A DNA stretch of 64,000 nt from positions 1 through 64,000 of the forward strand of contig JALHPZ010000020.1 in NCBI GenBank assembly GCA_022842245.1, read 5' to 3'. How positions within the stretch are numbered: position 1 is the stretch's first letter; every line of letters starts with the position of its first letter. The position numbers and the translations under genes are program-made. The notes beneath the pieces were generated by a model that had not been told where the DNA came from, did not search any database, and worked only from the letters and a program-made list of their open reading frames with translations. This DNA is from Gemmataceae bacterium. Its GTDB lineage: Bacteria > Planctomycetota > Planctomycetia > Gemmatales > Gemmataceae. Positions 8,718 to 17,074 of the stretch are shown here, piece by piece.

Positions 8718-9630
8718 TCCGTGTCAGCTTGTACGCGGCAACGGCGTTCGCGCCGAACACCTTGTCGACCGCCTTCTTTTCCGTCAGGTAGCGTTTCGCC
8801 AGCGAGAACACCGTATCGAAACTCGCGTAATGATCGCTCACCGGCCAGTTCGAACCGAATACGACTCGATCCTCGCCGAACGCGTTCCAGATGGCATCGA
8901 CTGTCGGCCGGTAGAAATCCAATTCCTTTGGCGCCGCACCGCGCTTCCGCGACCCCTCGACGAGTGCCGACAGCTTGCACCAGACGTTCGGCTGCGCCGC
9001 CGCCTTCAGATTCCTGACGTACTCGTCGGCCGGCTTCTTCCCGTCGATCGTCGGGTTGGCCATGTGGTTCACGACGATCCGCAGCTTCGGCAGCTTCTCG
9101 GCGAGCTTGGCCACGTCCGCGAGCAGTTCCGGCCCGCCGTTCACGTCCAGCGCGAGGGCCTTCTCCGCGAGACGCGCGATGTTCTTCAGCACGGCATCGT
9201 CCGCGAGGGCCTTCTTCACCTCGCCGTGCGCGTTCCGGATCCCGCGAAAGAGCGGGTTCTTCGCGAAGCGGTCGAGGTTCTTCGCGAAGTCGGCATCGGT
9301 CGGGATCAATCGACCGACGACGCCGAACAGGAACGGCTCGTCCTTCGCGAGGTCGAGCAGCCATTGGTTGTCTTCTACGAGGGGCGACGCCTCGACGACG
9401 ACGGTGCCGGTGACGCCGAGCGGTGCCGCCATCTTGCGGTATTCGGCCGGGAGCACGGGGCGGTAGAGGACCTTGTCGTCCTTGCCCGGCCACGGCACGC
9501 CGCCGGGGCGCGTCGGGTCGTAGAAGTGCGTGTGCGTATCGACGACGACGGGCGCCGGCGCGGCGGGGACCGGGGGAACGATACCTGCGACGGCGGTCGC
9601 GGCGAGCCATTCACGGCGGGTCAGGGTCAT
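8713..9630 (-). CDS. Exported amidohydrolase (Amidohydro_2, TIM-barrel)
   Basis: 305 residues from the ATG at 9630. The longer frame reaching back into the dnaX leader is not credible. The start MTLTRREWLAATAVAGIVPP resembles a twin-arginine or Sec export signal ending at AAPAP. The metal-binding DTHTH motif of amidohydrolases follows at once (VVVDTHTHFYDPTRPGG). Later motifs include VNHMANP (His on a barrel strand) and FGSNWPVSDHY with the terminal Asp region. Family members hydrolyse lactones or decarboxylate aromatic acids; the substrate here is unknown. It is transcribed divergently from dnaX, with 47 bases between the starts. Confidence 0.85.
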   Translation of the reverse strand: MTLTRREWLAATAVAGIVPPVPAAPAPVVVDTHTHFYDPTRPGGVPWPGKDDKVLYRPVLPAEYRKMAAPLGVTGTVVVEASPLVEDNQWLLDLAKDEPFLFGVVGRLIPTDADFAKNLDRFAKNPLFRGIRNAHGEVKKALADDAVLKNIARLAEKALALDVNGGPELLADVAKLAEKLPKLRIVVNHMANPTIDGKKPADEYVRNLKAAAQPNVWCKLSALVEGSRKRGAAPKELDFYRPTVDAIWNAFGEDRVVFGSNWPVSDHYASFDTVFSLAKRYLTEKKAVDKVFGANAVAAYKLTRK

Positions 9631-9677
9631 GCGGAACGTTATATTTGATTGTCCTTGGCGCATACAATTTCCCGACG

Positions 9678-11423
9678 ATGGCCAAAGCGAAACCCAAACC
9701 CGCCGACGCGGCACCCCCTCCGCCGGCCGAGTACACCGTCGTCGCGCGGCGTTACCGGCCGCAGCAATTCGCGGACCTGATCGGCCAGGAACACGTCGCG
9801 AATGCGCTCGTCAATGCGCTGAACTCCGGCCGCGTCGCCCACGCCTACCTCTTCACCGGTGCCCGCGGCGTCGGCAAGACCTCCAGCGCGCGCATCCTCG
9901 CCAAGGCGCTCAACTGCGAGAAAGGGCCCACCGCCACGCCGTGCGACCAGTGCGACATCTGCAAGGCCATCGCCGTCGGTGAGGACCTCGACACCATCGA
10001 GATCGACGGCGCCAGCAACAACAAGGTGGAGGAGATCCGCGACCTTCGCGGCAATGTCGGTTTCCGCCCCGCCCGCGCCCGCTACAAGATCTACATCATC
10101 GACGAAGTCCACATGCTGACGACGCCGGCGTTCAACGCGCTGCTCAAGACGCTTGAAGAACCGCCGCCGCACGTCAAGTTCATCTTCGCCACCACCGAGG
10201 CGCAGAAGATCCCGATCACGATCCTCTCGCGCTGCCAGCGGTTCGACTTCGCCCACGTCTCCACCGCCAAGATCTTCGCCGCCCTGAAGAACGTCGTCGC
10301 GAAGGAAGGCCTCAAGGCCGACGACGAGGCGCTGCACATCCTCGCCAAGCGCGCCGCCGGCTCGATGCGCGACTCGCAATCGCTGCTCGACCAGATGATG
10401 GCGTTCAGCGAAGGTCACCTGACGGCCGAGAAGCTGCACGCCGTCTTCGGCACCGCCGGCGACGACCGCGTGGCCGCGCTCGCCGACGCCATCTTCGCCG
10501 GCGACGCCAAGGTTGGGCTCAAGATCATCCACGACGCGGCCGCGCGTGGGATGCAACTCGGCGAACTGCTCGACCAGCTCGTCGACTACTGGCGCGGCCT
10601 CATGCTCCTGCTCACCGCCGGCCCGGACTACGGGGAGATCGAAGCGACTCCGGCCCTGCTCGCCAAAATGAAGGGCCACGCCGCCGGCACCACCCTCGAC
10701 ACCGTCCTCGCCGGCCTGGACATCCTCGCCGCCACCAAGCAGAAACTCCGCGCCAGCACCCACGGCGCGGTCCTCATCGAGATGGCGGTCGTTCGGCTGG
10801 CGCGTTTGGGGGAGTTGCTTTCGGTCGGGCAACTGGCGGCCGCCGTCTTGGGGCAGGGCTCGTTGCCGGCGGCGAAGGCACCGGGAACCTTGGCGGAGGC
10901 GGCAAAAAAAAAACCACTGACAGCCGCTGAGGATTCGAAGCCAGCGGATGGCGATCACACCCTTCCGGAATTGTGGTCGTTGTTGATTGAAAAGCTGGGT
11001 CCGATACGCGGAAATCACCTTCGTCAAGCCGGTTTGCCTGCAATTTTGGGGCCAAATGCACTGGCAATTCGCGTCCCCGAAGAGTATAATTCCGCGTATG
11101 ATTCACTGGCGACGGAAGCGACTCTCGAATCCATTCGCCAACATTTACTCAAGCTGACGGGTCAGGAGTGGTCCGTTCGGGTTGAAAAGTCGAAAGATCA
11201 GACCCCGAAACCAGTTGCGACCGACGCCCCGAAGGCGAACGAGCCTGCGCCGCTCCGCAACAAGGACCTGATGGACCTGCCCCTGTTCAAGGCCGCCGCC
11301 GAAGCCTTGGGCGCCCAGATCGTCAAAGTCGATCCGGGTTTCAATCCATTGGCCATGCCGGCTACCACCCCGGACGCCGTTCCGGTCGCCACGATCGACC
11401 TTCCGACAGATGACGAGGACTGA
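9678..11423 (+). CDS. dnaX: DNA polymerase III subunits tau/gamma
   Basis: The clamp-loader ATPase, 581 residues from the ATG at 9678. It loads the sliding clamp and couples polymerase to helicase. Seen: Walker A GARGVGKT near 61-68, a four-Cys zinc module (C-EKGPTATPC-DQC-DIC) near 80-95, Walker B IYIIDEVHML, and the SRC sensor region LSRCQRFDF. The N-terminal two-thirds is very well conserved; the C-terminal tau-specific part is divergent and lower in G+C. Codons 410-412 lie in a run of ten A residues (10904-10913). Slippage in either direction meets a stop within six codons, giving a gamma-like product of about 413-417 residues. TACAAT at 9663-9668 may be a promoter -10 element very close to the start. 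First gene of dnaX-ybaB-recR. Confidence 0.95.
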   Translation: MAKAKPKPADAAPPPPAEYTVVARRYRPQQFADLIGQEHVANALVNALNSGRVAHAYLFTGARGVGKTSSARILAKALNCEKGPTATPCDQCDICKAIAVGEDLDTIEIDGASNNKVEEIRDLRGNVGFRPARARYKIYIIDEVHMLTTPAFNALLKTLEEPPPHVKFIFATTEAQKIPITILSRCQRFDFAHVSTAKIFAALKNVVAKEGLKADDEALHILAKRAAGSMRDSQSLLDQMMAFSEGHLTAEKLHAVFGTAGDDRVAALADAIFAGDAKVGLKIIHDAAARGMQLGELLDQLVDYWRGLMLLLTAGPDYGEIEATPALLAKMKGHAAGTTLDTVLAGLDILAATKQKLRASTHGAVLIEMAVVRLARLGELLSVGQLAAAVLGQGSLPAAKAPGTLAEAAKKKPLTAAEDSKPADGDHTLPELWSLLIEKLGPIRGNHLRQAGLPAILGPNALAIRVPEEYNSAYDSLATEATLESIRQHLLKLTGQEWSVRVEKSKDQTPKPVATDAPKANEPAPLRNKDLMDLPLFKAAAEALGAQIVKVDPGFNPLAMPATTPDAVPVATIDLPTDDED

Positions 11424-11425
11424 CC

Positions 11426-11767
11426 ATGTTCAAGGAACTCGGCTCGATGATGAGCCTCCTCGGCAACAAAGGCAAGATCCAGGAGGAGATGCAAAAATTT
11501 CAGGAGTCGATCGGCAAAATTACCGCCGAGGCGGCTTCCGGTGGCGGGCTGGTGACCGCGAAAGTCAGCGGCCGGATGGAACTTCTCGGCGTGAAATTGT
11601 CCGACGCCGCAATGCAATTGAACGATCGCGAAATGCTCGATGACCTGATCGTGTCGGCCGTCAACGCCGCGATGGCGAAGTGCCGCGAACAGGTCGCCGC
11701 CGAAACGGCCAAGATGGCCGGTTCCCTCGGCCTGCCGCCGAGCATGCTCGGCGGACTCGGCGGGTGA
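11426..11767 (+). CDS. ybaB: YbaB/EbfC nucleoid-associated protein
   Basis: A 113-residue protein that binds DNA as a dimer. It starts 2 bases after the dnaX stop, so translation is probably coupled. Seen: N-terminal helix with MFKELGSMMSLLGNKGKIQE and KFQESIGKITAEA, the conserved strand GGGLVTAKVSGRMELLGVKL, and the C-terminal helix with DLIVSAVNAAMAKCRE. Length and order dnaX-ybaB-recR match the classical bacterial operon, which makes the identification firm despite the small size. Confidence 0.93.
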   Translation: MFKELGSMMSLLGNKGKIQEEMQKFQESIGKITAEAASGGGLVTAKVSGRMELLGVKLSDAAMQLNDREMLDDLIVSAVNAAMAKCREQVAAETAKMAGSLGLPPSMLGGLGG

Positions 11768-11780
11768 AGGAATTCCAACC

Positions 11781-12380
11781 ATGACGGTATCGGTCCCCGC
11801 GATCCAAGGTCTGCTCGACGAGCTGGAGAAACTCCCCGGCATCGGCCCGAAGAGCGCCGAGCGCATCGCCCATTTCCTGCTCGCCGGGGACCGGAAAGTC
11901 GCCGCCGGACTGGCCGCGGCGCTCCGGGCCGTGGTGGAAAAGGTGCATCCCTGCCGGGAGTGCTACAACCTGACGGATGGCGAGCTGTGCCCGATCTGTT
12001 CGAACCGAGGGCGCGATGCCGGGCAGATCTGCGTCGTCGAGACGCCGCGCGACGTCGGCCTCTTCGAGAAGGCCGGAACCTATCGCGGCGTCTACCACGT
12101 GCTCGGCGGGCGCCTCGCCCCGCTCGAGAACGTCGGCCCCGAAAATCTCACGCTCGCGCAACTCGTCGGCCGGGTCCGCCGCGGCGGTGTCCGGGAAGTG
12201 ATTCTCGCCACCAGTCCGACGCTCGAAGGCGACGGCACCGCCCTCCTGGCATCCAACCTGCTCGCCGGCACCGGCGTCGCCGTCACCCGCCTCGCCCGCG
12301 GCATCCCCTCCGGGGCGTCCCTCGAACTGGTGAACTCCCAGATCCTGGCCGATGCCTTGGATGGGAGAAAAGCCTTTTAA
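11781..12380 (+). CDS. recR: Recombination mediator protein RecR
   Basis: 199 residues. RecR works with RecO/RecF to load RecA on gapped DNA. Seen: N-terminal helix-hairpin-helix LEKLPGIGPKSAERIAHFLL, zinc finger Cys at 58, 61, 70 and 73 (CRECYNLTDGELCPIC), then a Toprim domain with CVVETPRDVGLFEKAG and YHVLGGRLAPLENVGP, and the C-terminal helix NSQILADALDGRKAF. Length equals the usual RecR. It follows ybaB by 13 bases. Directly downstream lies an inverted repeat element that separates it from rpoN. Confidence 0.95.
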   Translation: MTVSVPAIQGLLDELEKLPGIGPKSAERIAHFLLAGDRKVAAGLAAALRAVVEKVHPCRECYNLTDGELCPICSNRGRDAGQICVVETPRDVGLFEKAGTYRGVYHVLGGRLAPLENVGPENLTLAQLVGRVRRGGVREVILATSPTLEGDGTALLASNLLAGTGVAVTRLARGIPSGASLELVNSQILADALDGRKAF

Positions 12381-12512
12381 GAATGCGGAATTCGGAATGC
12401 GGAATTCGGAATGGAAAACCGAAAACCGGCCGACCCCGCGATTGGAACAGTGTGGACGCGGTCTTCGGATTTCGGATTTCAATCCGCATTCCGAATTCCG
12501 CATTCCGAATTC
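12381..12512. repeat. Inverted repeat element between recR and rpoN
   Basis: The left arm has two tandem copies of GAATGCGGAATTCG (12381 onward), followed by GGAAAACCGAAAACCGG. The right arm ends with the reverse complement, ATCCGCATTCCGAATTCCGC, repeated up to 12512. The whole would fold into one long hairpin starting one base after the recR stop. It resembles dispersed intergenic hairpin elements and could act as an RNA terminator or processing site. Confidence 0.8.
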
Positions 12513-12524
12513 AGGGGTATCGGA

Positions 12525-14042
12525 ATGAGTGGCATGAACCTCGGGATGGGTCTGCACCAGAAGCAGACGATGGGGATGCACCTCGCGCCCCGCATGATCC
12601 AGTCCATGGAAGTGCTTCAGCTTTCCGTCATGCAGCTTCAGGAGAAACTGACGACCGAACTGCAGGAGAACCCCTTCCTCGAAGTGCGCGAGAAGCACGC
12701 CACCCACGAGGCGCCCGCCGACGGCGAGTTCAACGCCGATGCCCCGCTCAAACACGACAACACCGGCGACATCGAATTCGCCCGCATGGATGAAATCAAC
12801 CGCGACTGGGGCGACCACTTCAACGAGGAACACCGCCCCAGCCGCTCCCTGCGCGACGAACTCGGCGACAAGAAACTCGAAGCGATGCAAAACGTCGCCG
12901 ACGCGCCGCAGTCCCTGCAGGAGCACCTGACCGAACAACTCGGCATCCTCGACCTCACGCCCGAGCAGTACGAACTCGTCGAATTCGTCATCTCCCACCT
13001 CGACGAGAACGGCTATCTGCTGCACCACGATCCGGAACGCCGCACGCCCCGGCCGATCCCGTTCGACGAACTGGCCGTCTCGTTCGAGACGATGACCGGC
13101 CGCGCCGTCACCCTCGCCGCCGTCGAGGAGGCGTTGCACATCGTTCACAAGCTCGAGCCCGCCGGTGTCGGTGCCCGCGATACCAAGGAGTGCCTGCTGC
13201 TGCAGGTCGACGACGACATCGAGCACGCCGACCTCGTCGCCGCCATCATCCAGCACCATCTGGAGGATGTCGCGCACAACCGCCTGCCCGCCATCCAGCG
13301 CCGCACCGGTGCCGACATCGAGACCATCCAGGAAGCCATCGACGAACTCAAGCGGCTCGATCCGCGCCCCGGGGCGCGATTCGTTTCCGAAGGAACGCAA
13401 TTCGTCGTCCCCGATGCCGTCGTCACATGGGACGACGGCGGCGAATTCGCCATCAAGCTCACGAAGGACTGGACGCCGAACGTCCGCGTGAATTCCCGTT
13501 TCGCCGATCAGCTCAAGGACAAGACCGTCGACCCGAAGGTCCGCGAGGAACTGATCAAGAAGTACCGCATGGCCAACTGGCTTGTCGAGGCGATCGAGCA
13601 GCGGCGGAATACGCTCACGAAGGTGATCCGCGAGATCATGTCCTACCAGCGCGGCTTCCTGGAAAAGGGGCCAGACCATATTCAACCGCTCAAAATGGAG
13701 CAGATCGCGGAGAAGGTCGGCGTGCACGTGACGACCGTGAGCCGCGCCGTGGACGATAAGTGGGTGGAGACACCGCGCGGCGTCTTCCCCTTGCGGCGGT
13801 TCTTCGGCGGCGGAACGAAGAACGCCCAGACCGGCGAGGACGTCGCCTGGGAGACGATCAAGCAGAAGCTGCAGGAGATCATCTCGGCCGAGGACAAGGC
13901 GAAGCCCCTCTCCGATGAGGAGATCGTCGACAAATTCAAGGCCTTCGGCCTGACGGTCGCTCGCCGCACCGTGACGAAGTACCGCGAGGCGATGAACATC
14001 CCGTCGAGCCGGCAGCGAAAGGACTGGGCGCGGACGGGATGA
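12525..14042 (+). CDS. rpoN: RNA polymerase sigma-54 factor
   Basis: 505 residues from the ATG at 12525 (MSGMNLGMGLHQKQTMGM), chosen because AGGGG lies 7 bases upstream; the longer frame would translate the inverted repeat. Region I is the Gln/Leu-rich APRMIQSMEVLQLSVMQLQE segment that contacts enhancer-binding activators. An acidic region II follows, then the core-binding domain, the helix-turn-helix EKVGVHVTTVSRAVDDKWVE, and the C-terminal RpoN box ARRTVTKYRE near residues 485-495. All elements of a functional sigma-54 are present. It directs transcription from -24/-12 promoters with AAA+ activators, none of which is encoded in this window. The TGA at 14040 is followed by an abrupt fall in G+C content. 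Confidence 0.95.
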   Translation: MSGMNLGMGLHQKQTMGMHLAPRMIQSMEVLQLSVMQLQEKLTTELQENPFLEVREKHATHEAPADGEFNADAPLKHDNTGDIEFARMDEINRDWGDHFNEEHRPSRSLRDELGDKKLEAMQNVADAPQSLQEHLTEQLGILDLTPEQYELVEFVISHLDENGYLLHHDPERRTPRPIPFDELAVSFETMTGRAVTLAAVEEALHIVHKLEPAGVGARDTKECLLLQVDDDIEHADLVAAIIQHHLEDVAHNRLPAIQRRTGADIETIQEAIDELKRLDPRPGARFVSEGTQFVVPDAVVTWDDGGEFAIKLTKDWTPNVRVNSRFADQLKDKTVDPKVREELIKKYRMANWLVEAIEQRRNTLTKVIREIMSYQRGFLEKGPDHIQPLKMEQIAEKVGVHVTTVSRAVDDKWVETPRGVFPLRRFFGGGTKNAQTGEDVAWETIKQKLQEIISAEDKAKPLSDEEIVDKFKAFGLTVARRTVTKYREAMNIPSSRQRKDWARTG

Positions 14043-14137
14043 GCTAGACAAAGGTCAAACAGGTTTTTCTTATGATCGTTAGCACACACGAGCCATATTT
14101 TAACTTAATTCTACAAATTATTTGCTTTTTCGCTTGA

Positions 14138-14164
14138 CCCCCCCCCCCCCCCCCCCCCCCCCCC
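14138..14164. repeat. Homopolymeric tract of 27 cytosines
   Basis: An uninterrupted run of 27 C follows TTGA at 14134-14137 and precedes GTTAAC at 14165-14170. The flanks are A+T-rich and no coding frame crosses it. It marks the upstream edge of the low-G+C island. The exact length is likely to vary between cells or be mis-assembled. Confidence 0.9.
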
Positions 14165-14284
14165 GTTAACGTGGGAAATGCTTCGTGCTTTCCGGTGATT
14201 CCAATACGTTCGTTAAGCGATCGCGTTAGTTCTCAAAACGTGAAGACACACAAGGCGTTCCTCACTCGATAGGGAGCAGTACGT

Positions 14285-14623
14285 ATGTCGCGATCGATTT
14301 CCAAGTTGTTCGTGATCGGCTTAACAGCGAGCGCGATCCATTTCATTTCGTCAATCGGACTATTTAACCCGGATATGATCGACGCCAGTGGCGGTGACCC
14401 AGCGGAGACATGCACGGGTAAAGAGACGACTTCAAACTGCGGTCATAAGCCAGGGATGACATGCAACACCGATTATGTCAAGTATATTGTCAGCAGCGGG
14501 ACCGATCGAACCCGTACGCCCGGACTTTCGGAACAAGCCAGCGAATGTTTCATTGATCTCGATAACTGCAAGCAACCAGACCGTTTCCCTGCATTGCTCG
14601 GTTGCGAAATGCCTTCTCCATGA
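14285..14623 (+). CDS. Small exported Cys-rich protein, unknown
   Basis: 112 residues from the ATG at 14285, with AGGGAG about 11 bases upstream. An N-terminal hydrophobic segment (LFVIGLTASAIHFISSIGLF) is followed by DASGG and then a Cys-rich region. Six Cys occur in the remainder (ETCTG, SNCGH, MTCNT, SECFI, DNCKQ, LGCEM), which suggests disulfides outside the cytoplasm. No family is recognised. A Gly-Gly pair at residues 36-37, directly before the Cys-rich part, is notable because a C39-type (double-glycine) peptidase gene lies 1.4 kb downstream. A link is only inferred. An overlapping frame (14475-14792, containing HGCVACTAFGRRTF) is open too, so a frameshifted longer product cannot be excluded. 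Confidence 0.5.
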   Translation: MSRSISKLFVIGLTASAIHFISSIGLFNPDMIDASGGDPAETCTGKETTSNCGHKPGMTCNTDYVKYIVSSGTDRTRTPGLSEQASECFIDLDNCKQPDRFPALLGCEMPSP

Positions 14624-14829
14624 TTTCGAACCGGTGCATGGGTGCGTGGCGTGTACCGCTTTCGGACGAAGAACCTTTGTTCAGACCGATGATGAACTGA
14701 TTGAGTCCGCGAGAAATGCGGAATTCCAGCTTGTATCGATATCACCTTCTTGCGGTCAGCTTCTATTGGGATTGGCACTGATGAGCGTGTGAGCTCATGC
14801 CAGAATAATCGGTCCCTGGGTCCACATCC

Positions 14830-15999
14830 ATGTTTGGTTCAAATATACTGGCGATTGGAATTGCAATAATTTGCACGGCACGCTCCGTTCAGGCAGAAGA
14901 TGCAGCCGTGGGCCACAGAATCCGCACGGCCATGCGCCACTTGCGCGATGATGTTCTGGATCACAGTATCGTACGCATGCAGGGCGGCATGGTCGTGACA
15001 AAGAACAAATCGATCCTGTTAAGGGCGTCGCACATCATGACCTTTGCCAAGTTGGGTTCCATTGTCTTTTCTGAGAATTCAATCACGATTCATCCGCGAA
15101 TGATGGATGATGGCCGAACCGCGCCAGCATCGATCTTTCACGAACAGAAGTACATTACCAACGGGCGACGGTGCTTCGGCGTTAAGTTCTCGCTCGACGA
15201 CAAGAAAGAGCGGAGAATCAGATCCATCAGTGTCGATCCGAAGCAAACATATGAAGCGGGTCTCCGGGCCGTCACGCGGCAAGTTCGATTGGATTCGATC
15301 GTTTCCACGTTTGGACCGACCTCAAAGAACATCGTTGATTTGCTGGAAATCCCGCCATCGAGAATCGTTCAAAAGGACGCCGGCGCGACCGCGGTTGAAT
15401 ACGTCACGGAGTTTGGTGTCCTGACGGGCACGATGAAGACAATCGCCGGCCGGGAACGGATCACGGAAATCGAATTCCAACAAAAAGCGACTGACGTCTA
15501 TACGCATCTCTCGAACGGTTCCACTCTGGCAGACGTGAGAGAAGCGGCCATCGGTGCTGTTCCCGAAGGGCTGATTTCAGCATCGTCGGGATTTCGGGTC
15601 ATTTACTCGGATCATAAAGACCGACCGTTCGACGTTATCGTCGTCCACCAGTCGCAGTCGTCCGCGAACGCGGTACACCGTTCCGAGTTCACCATTCGCT
15701 TGGTTGAATACCGGAAGTGCAACGACGCGGCCGAGATCGAGGCATTGAAAATTCCCATTCCGGATGGCGAGCATGTCAATTCGGTGGACCCCGAATATCA
15801 ATCCCTCGCGCTCTCCTATCAAAAAGGCGATGTCGTTCGACAAGTAGATGGGGCAGCCTTACAAGAGTTTGTCGTGGAACGACGATCGCGCGGAGCGTTT
15901 GTATATGTACCTTTAACGTTACTAGCAATCATCGCGTCGTTCATCGGTTTTCGCTATCTTCTCAAAAGATTAGCGGCCAGGCGTGGGAATCCAGCATAA
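14830..15999 (+). CDS. Exported, C-terminally membrane-anchored protein, unknown
   Basis: 389 residues with a signal peptide (SNILAIGIAIICTARSVQA) and one transmembrane helix near the C-terminus (FVYVPLTLLAIIASFIGFRY) followed by a basic tail (LLKRLAARRGNPA). The 330 or so residues between would therefore lie outside the cytoplasm. I recognise no domain. A Cys-poor, beta-strand-rich pattern with SIVFSENSITIHPRMMDDG is visible. Its TAA shares one base with the ATG of the next gene (C39/rhodanese protein), which indicates translational coupling and a shared role. Base composition is clearly lower in G+C than genes outside the island. Confidence 0.75.
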   Translation: MFGSNILAIGIAIICTARSVQAEDAAVGHRIRTAMRHLRDDVLDHSIVRMQGGMVVTKNKSILLRASHIMTFAKLGSIVFSENSITIHPRMMDDGRTAPASIFHEQKYITNGRRCFGVKFSLDDKKERRIRSISVDPKQTYEAGLRAVTRQVRLDSIVSTFGPTSKNIVDLLEIPPSRIVQKDAGATAVEYVTEFGVLTGTMKTIAGRERITEIEFQQKATDVYTHLSNGSTLADVREAAIGAVPEGLISASSGFRVIYSDHKDRPFDVIVVHQSQSSANAVHRSEFTIRLVEYRKCNDAAEIEALKIPIPDGEHVNSVDPEYQSLALSYQKGDVVRQVDGAALQEFVVERRSRGAFVYVPLTLLAIIASFIGFRYLLKRLAARRGNPA

Positions 16000-17072
16000 T
16001 GCGACAACTATTGATCGGTACGGCAATCGTGTTGATGTCGCTCCCGTCTGATGCGGCAGATCCACCATTCCCCGTGCATTTAGTCGACGAATCTGGCGCC
16101 AATGATCTCTATTGCGGACTCTACTGCGTACATCAGGCGGGACGCTTGACAGGACGACCCGTTGATTTGAACGCGCTGATACGGCCGGACCGATTGAGTG
16201 GTGATTACGGAAGTACTCCGCAGGATATCGTCCGCTGCTGTGAAGAATTTGGCATTCCATGCCGGCTGATGGCCAAAGCGACATACCTGGACATTTGTTT
16301 TATCGGCGTCCCGGTTATTCTACTCATCAAAAGTAGCCCGGATGCGCCGCGCGCCAATCATTGGGTGCTGGTAATCGATATTCAATCTGACAGTGCGGAA
16401 CTATTCGATCCGAGTTTCGGCCGAGTGAGAATTCCATCGGCGGAACTACAGTCGCTTTGGAGTGGCCACGCAATCGTTATCCTACAACCTTCCGACGGGC
16501 TTGAGGTTCAGATTATTTCGTCGATCAAAAAGATTGGGGTAATTGGCATGGCAATCGGTTTGTTGATGTTTATTCTACGGGCGCTCTCCGGTATGCATTT
16601 GCATCCATTTTTAGTGCTGACCGGTACCAGTTTAGTGGTTGCGAGCTTGGCCCACAGTATCGACCCAGCCGGTTTCCTCCGCAACGGAAGAGTTCTCGAA
16701 CAAATCGAGGGAGTCTTTTTTCCCCGAATTCCCGCGAAGTTATCCCCTGCGGAATTGCTCGCCGCTCCGACGGACTTCGTTGCAATCGATACCCGCACAC
16801 CACCACAGTATTTTCACGGAAGACTGCCGGCGGCCACGAGCGTGCCCATCTCGGCTTCATATTGGAAGAAGGCAAAGATATTGGAGGTCATCCCCTCAGG
16901 CTCGCATGTCGTTCTCTATTGCAATAACAAGGAGTGCACTTGGGCTGAAACCATGGCCAAGTCTTCACTTATTCGCCGGTTCGCCTCGGTCTCCACACTC
17001 GAAAACGGAGTCGAGGGCTACGTTTCGGCCGGCGGAGTGTTGGCGCGCGGCCGTCCCCAACACTTGGAATAA
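15999..17072 (+). CDS. C39-like cysteine peptidase / rhodanese membrane fusion protein
   Basis: 357 residues from the ATG at 15999, which overlaps the preceding stop; the longer frame starting at 15717 lies inside the previous gene. Order of parts: signal peptide (MRQLLIGTAIVLMSLPSDAA); C39-like domain with NDLYCGLYCVHQAGRL (nucleophile Cys), NHWVLVIDI (His) and FDPSFGRVRI (Asp), the spacing of a papain-like bacteriocin-processing peptidase; two hydrophobic segments near residues 177-215 (VIGMAIGLLMFILRA, FLVLTGTSLVVASLA); then a rhodanese-like domain (DFVAIDTRTPPQYFHGRLP, HVVLYCNNKECTWAETMA) with Cys in the active loop. C39 domains usually sit in ABC exporters; here there is none, and the domain is probably periplasmic. 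Substrate unknown. Confidence 0.7.
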   Translation: MRQLLIGTAIVLMSLPSDAADPPFPVHLVDESGANDLYCGLYCVHQAGRLTGRPVDLNALIRPDRLSGDYGSTPQDIVRCCEEFGIPCRLMAKATYLDICFIGVPVILLIKSSPDAPRANHWVLVIDIQSDSAELFDPSFGRVRIPSAELQSLWSGHAIVILQPSDGLEVQIISSIKKIGVIGMAIGLLMFILRALSGMHLHPFLVLTGTSLVVASLAHSIDPAGFLRNGRVLEQIEGVFFPRIPAKLSPAELLAAPTDFVAIDTRTPPQYFHGRLPAATSVPISASYWKKAKILEVIPSGSHVVLYCNNKECTWAETMAKSSLIRRFASVSTLENGVEGYVSAGGVLARGRPQHLE

Positions 17073-17074
17073 TC

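Noticed and set aside
14475..14792. 105-codon frame overlapping the small Cys-rich protein gene
   Set aside because: It overlaps a better ORF with signal peptide and ribosome site, and its own start has none. Kept only as a possible frameshift alternative.
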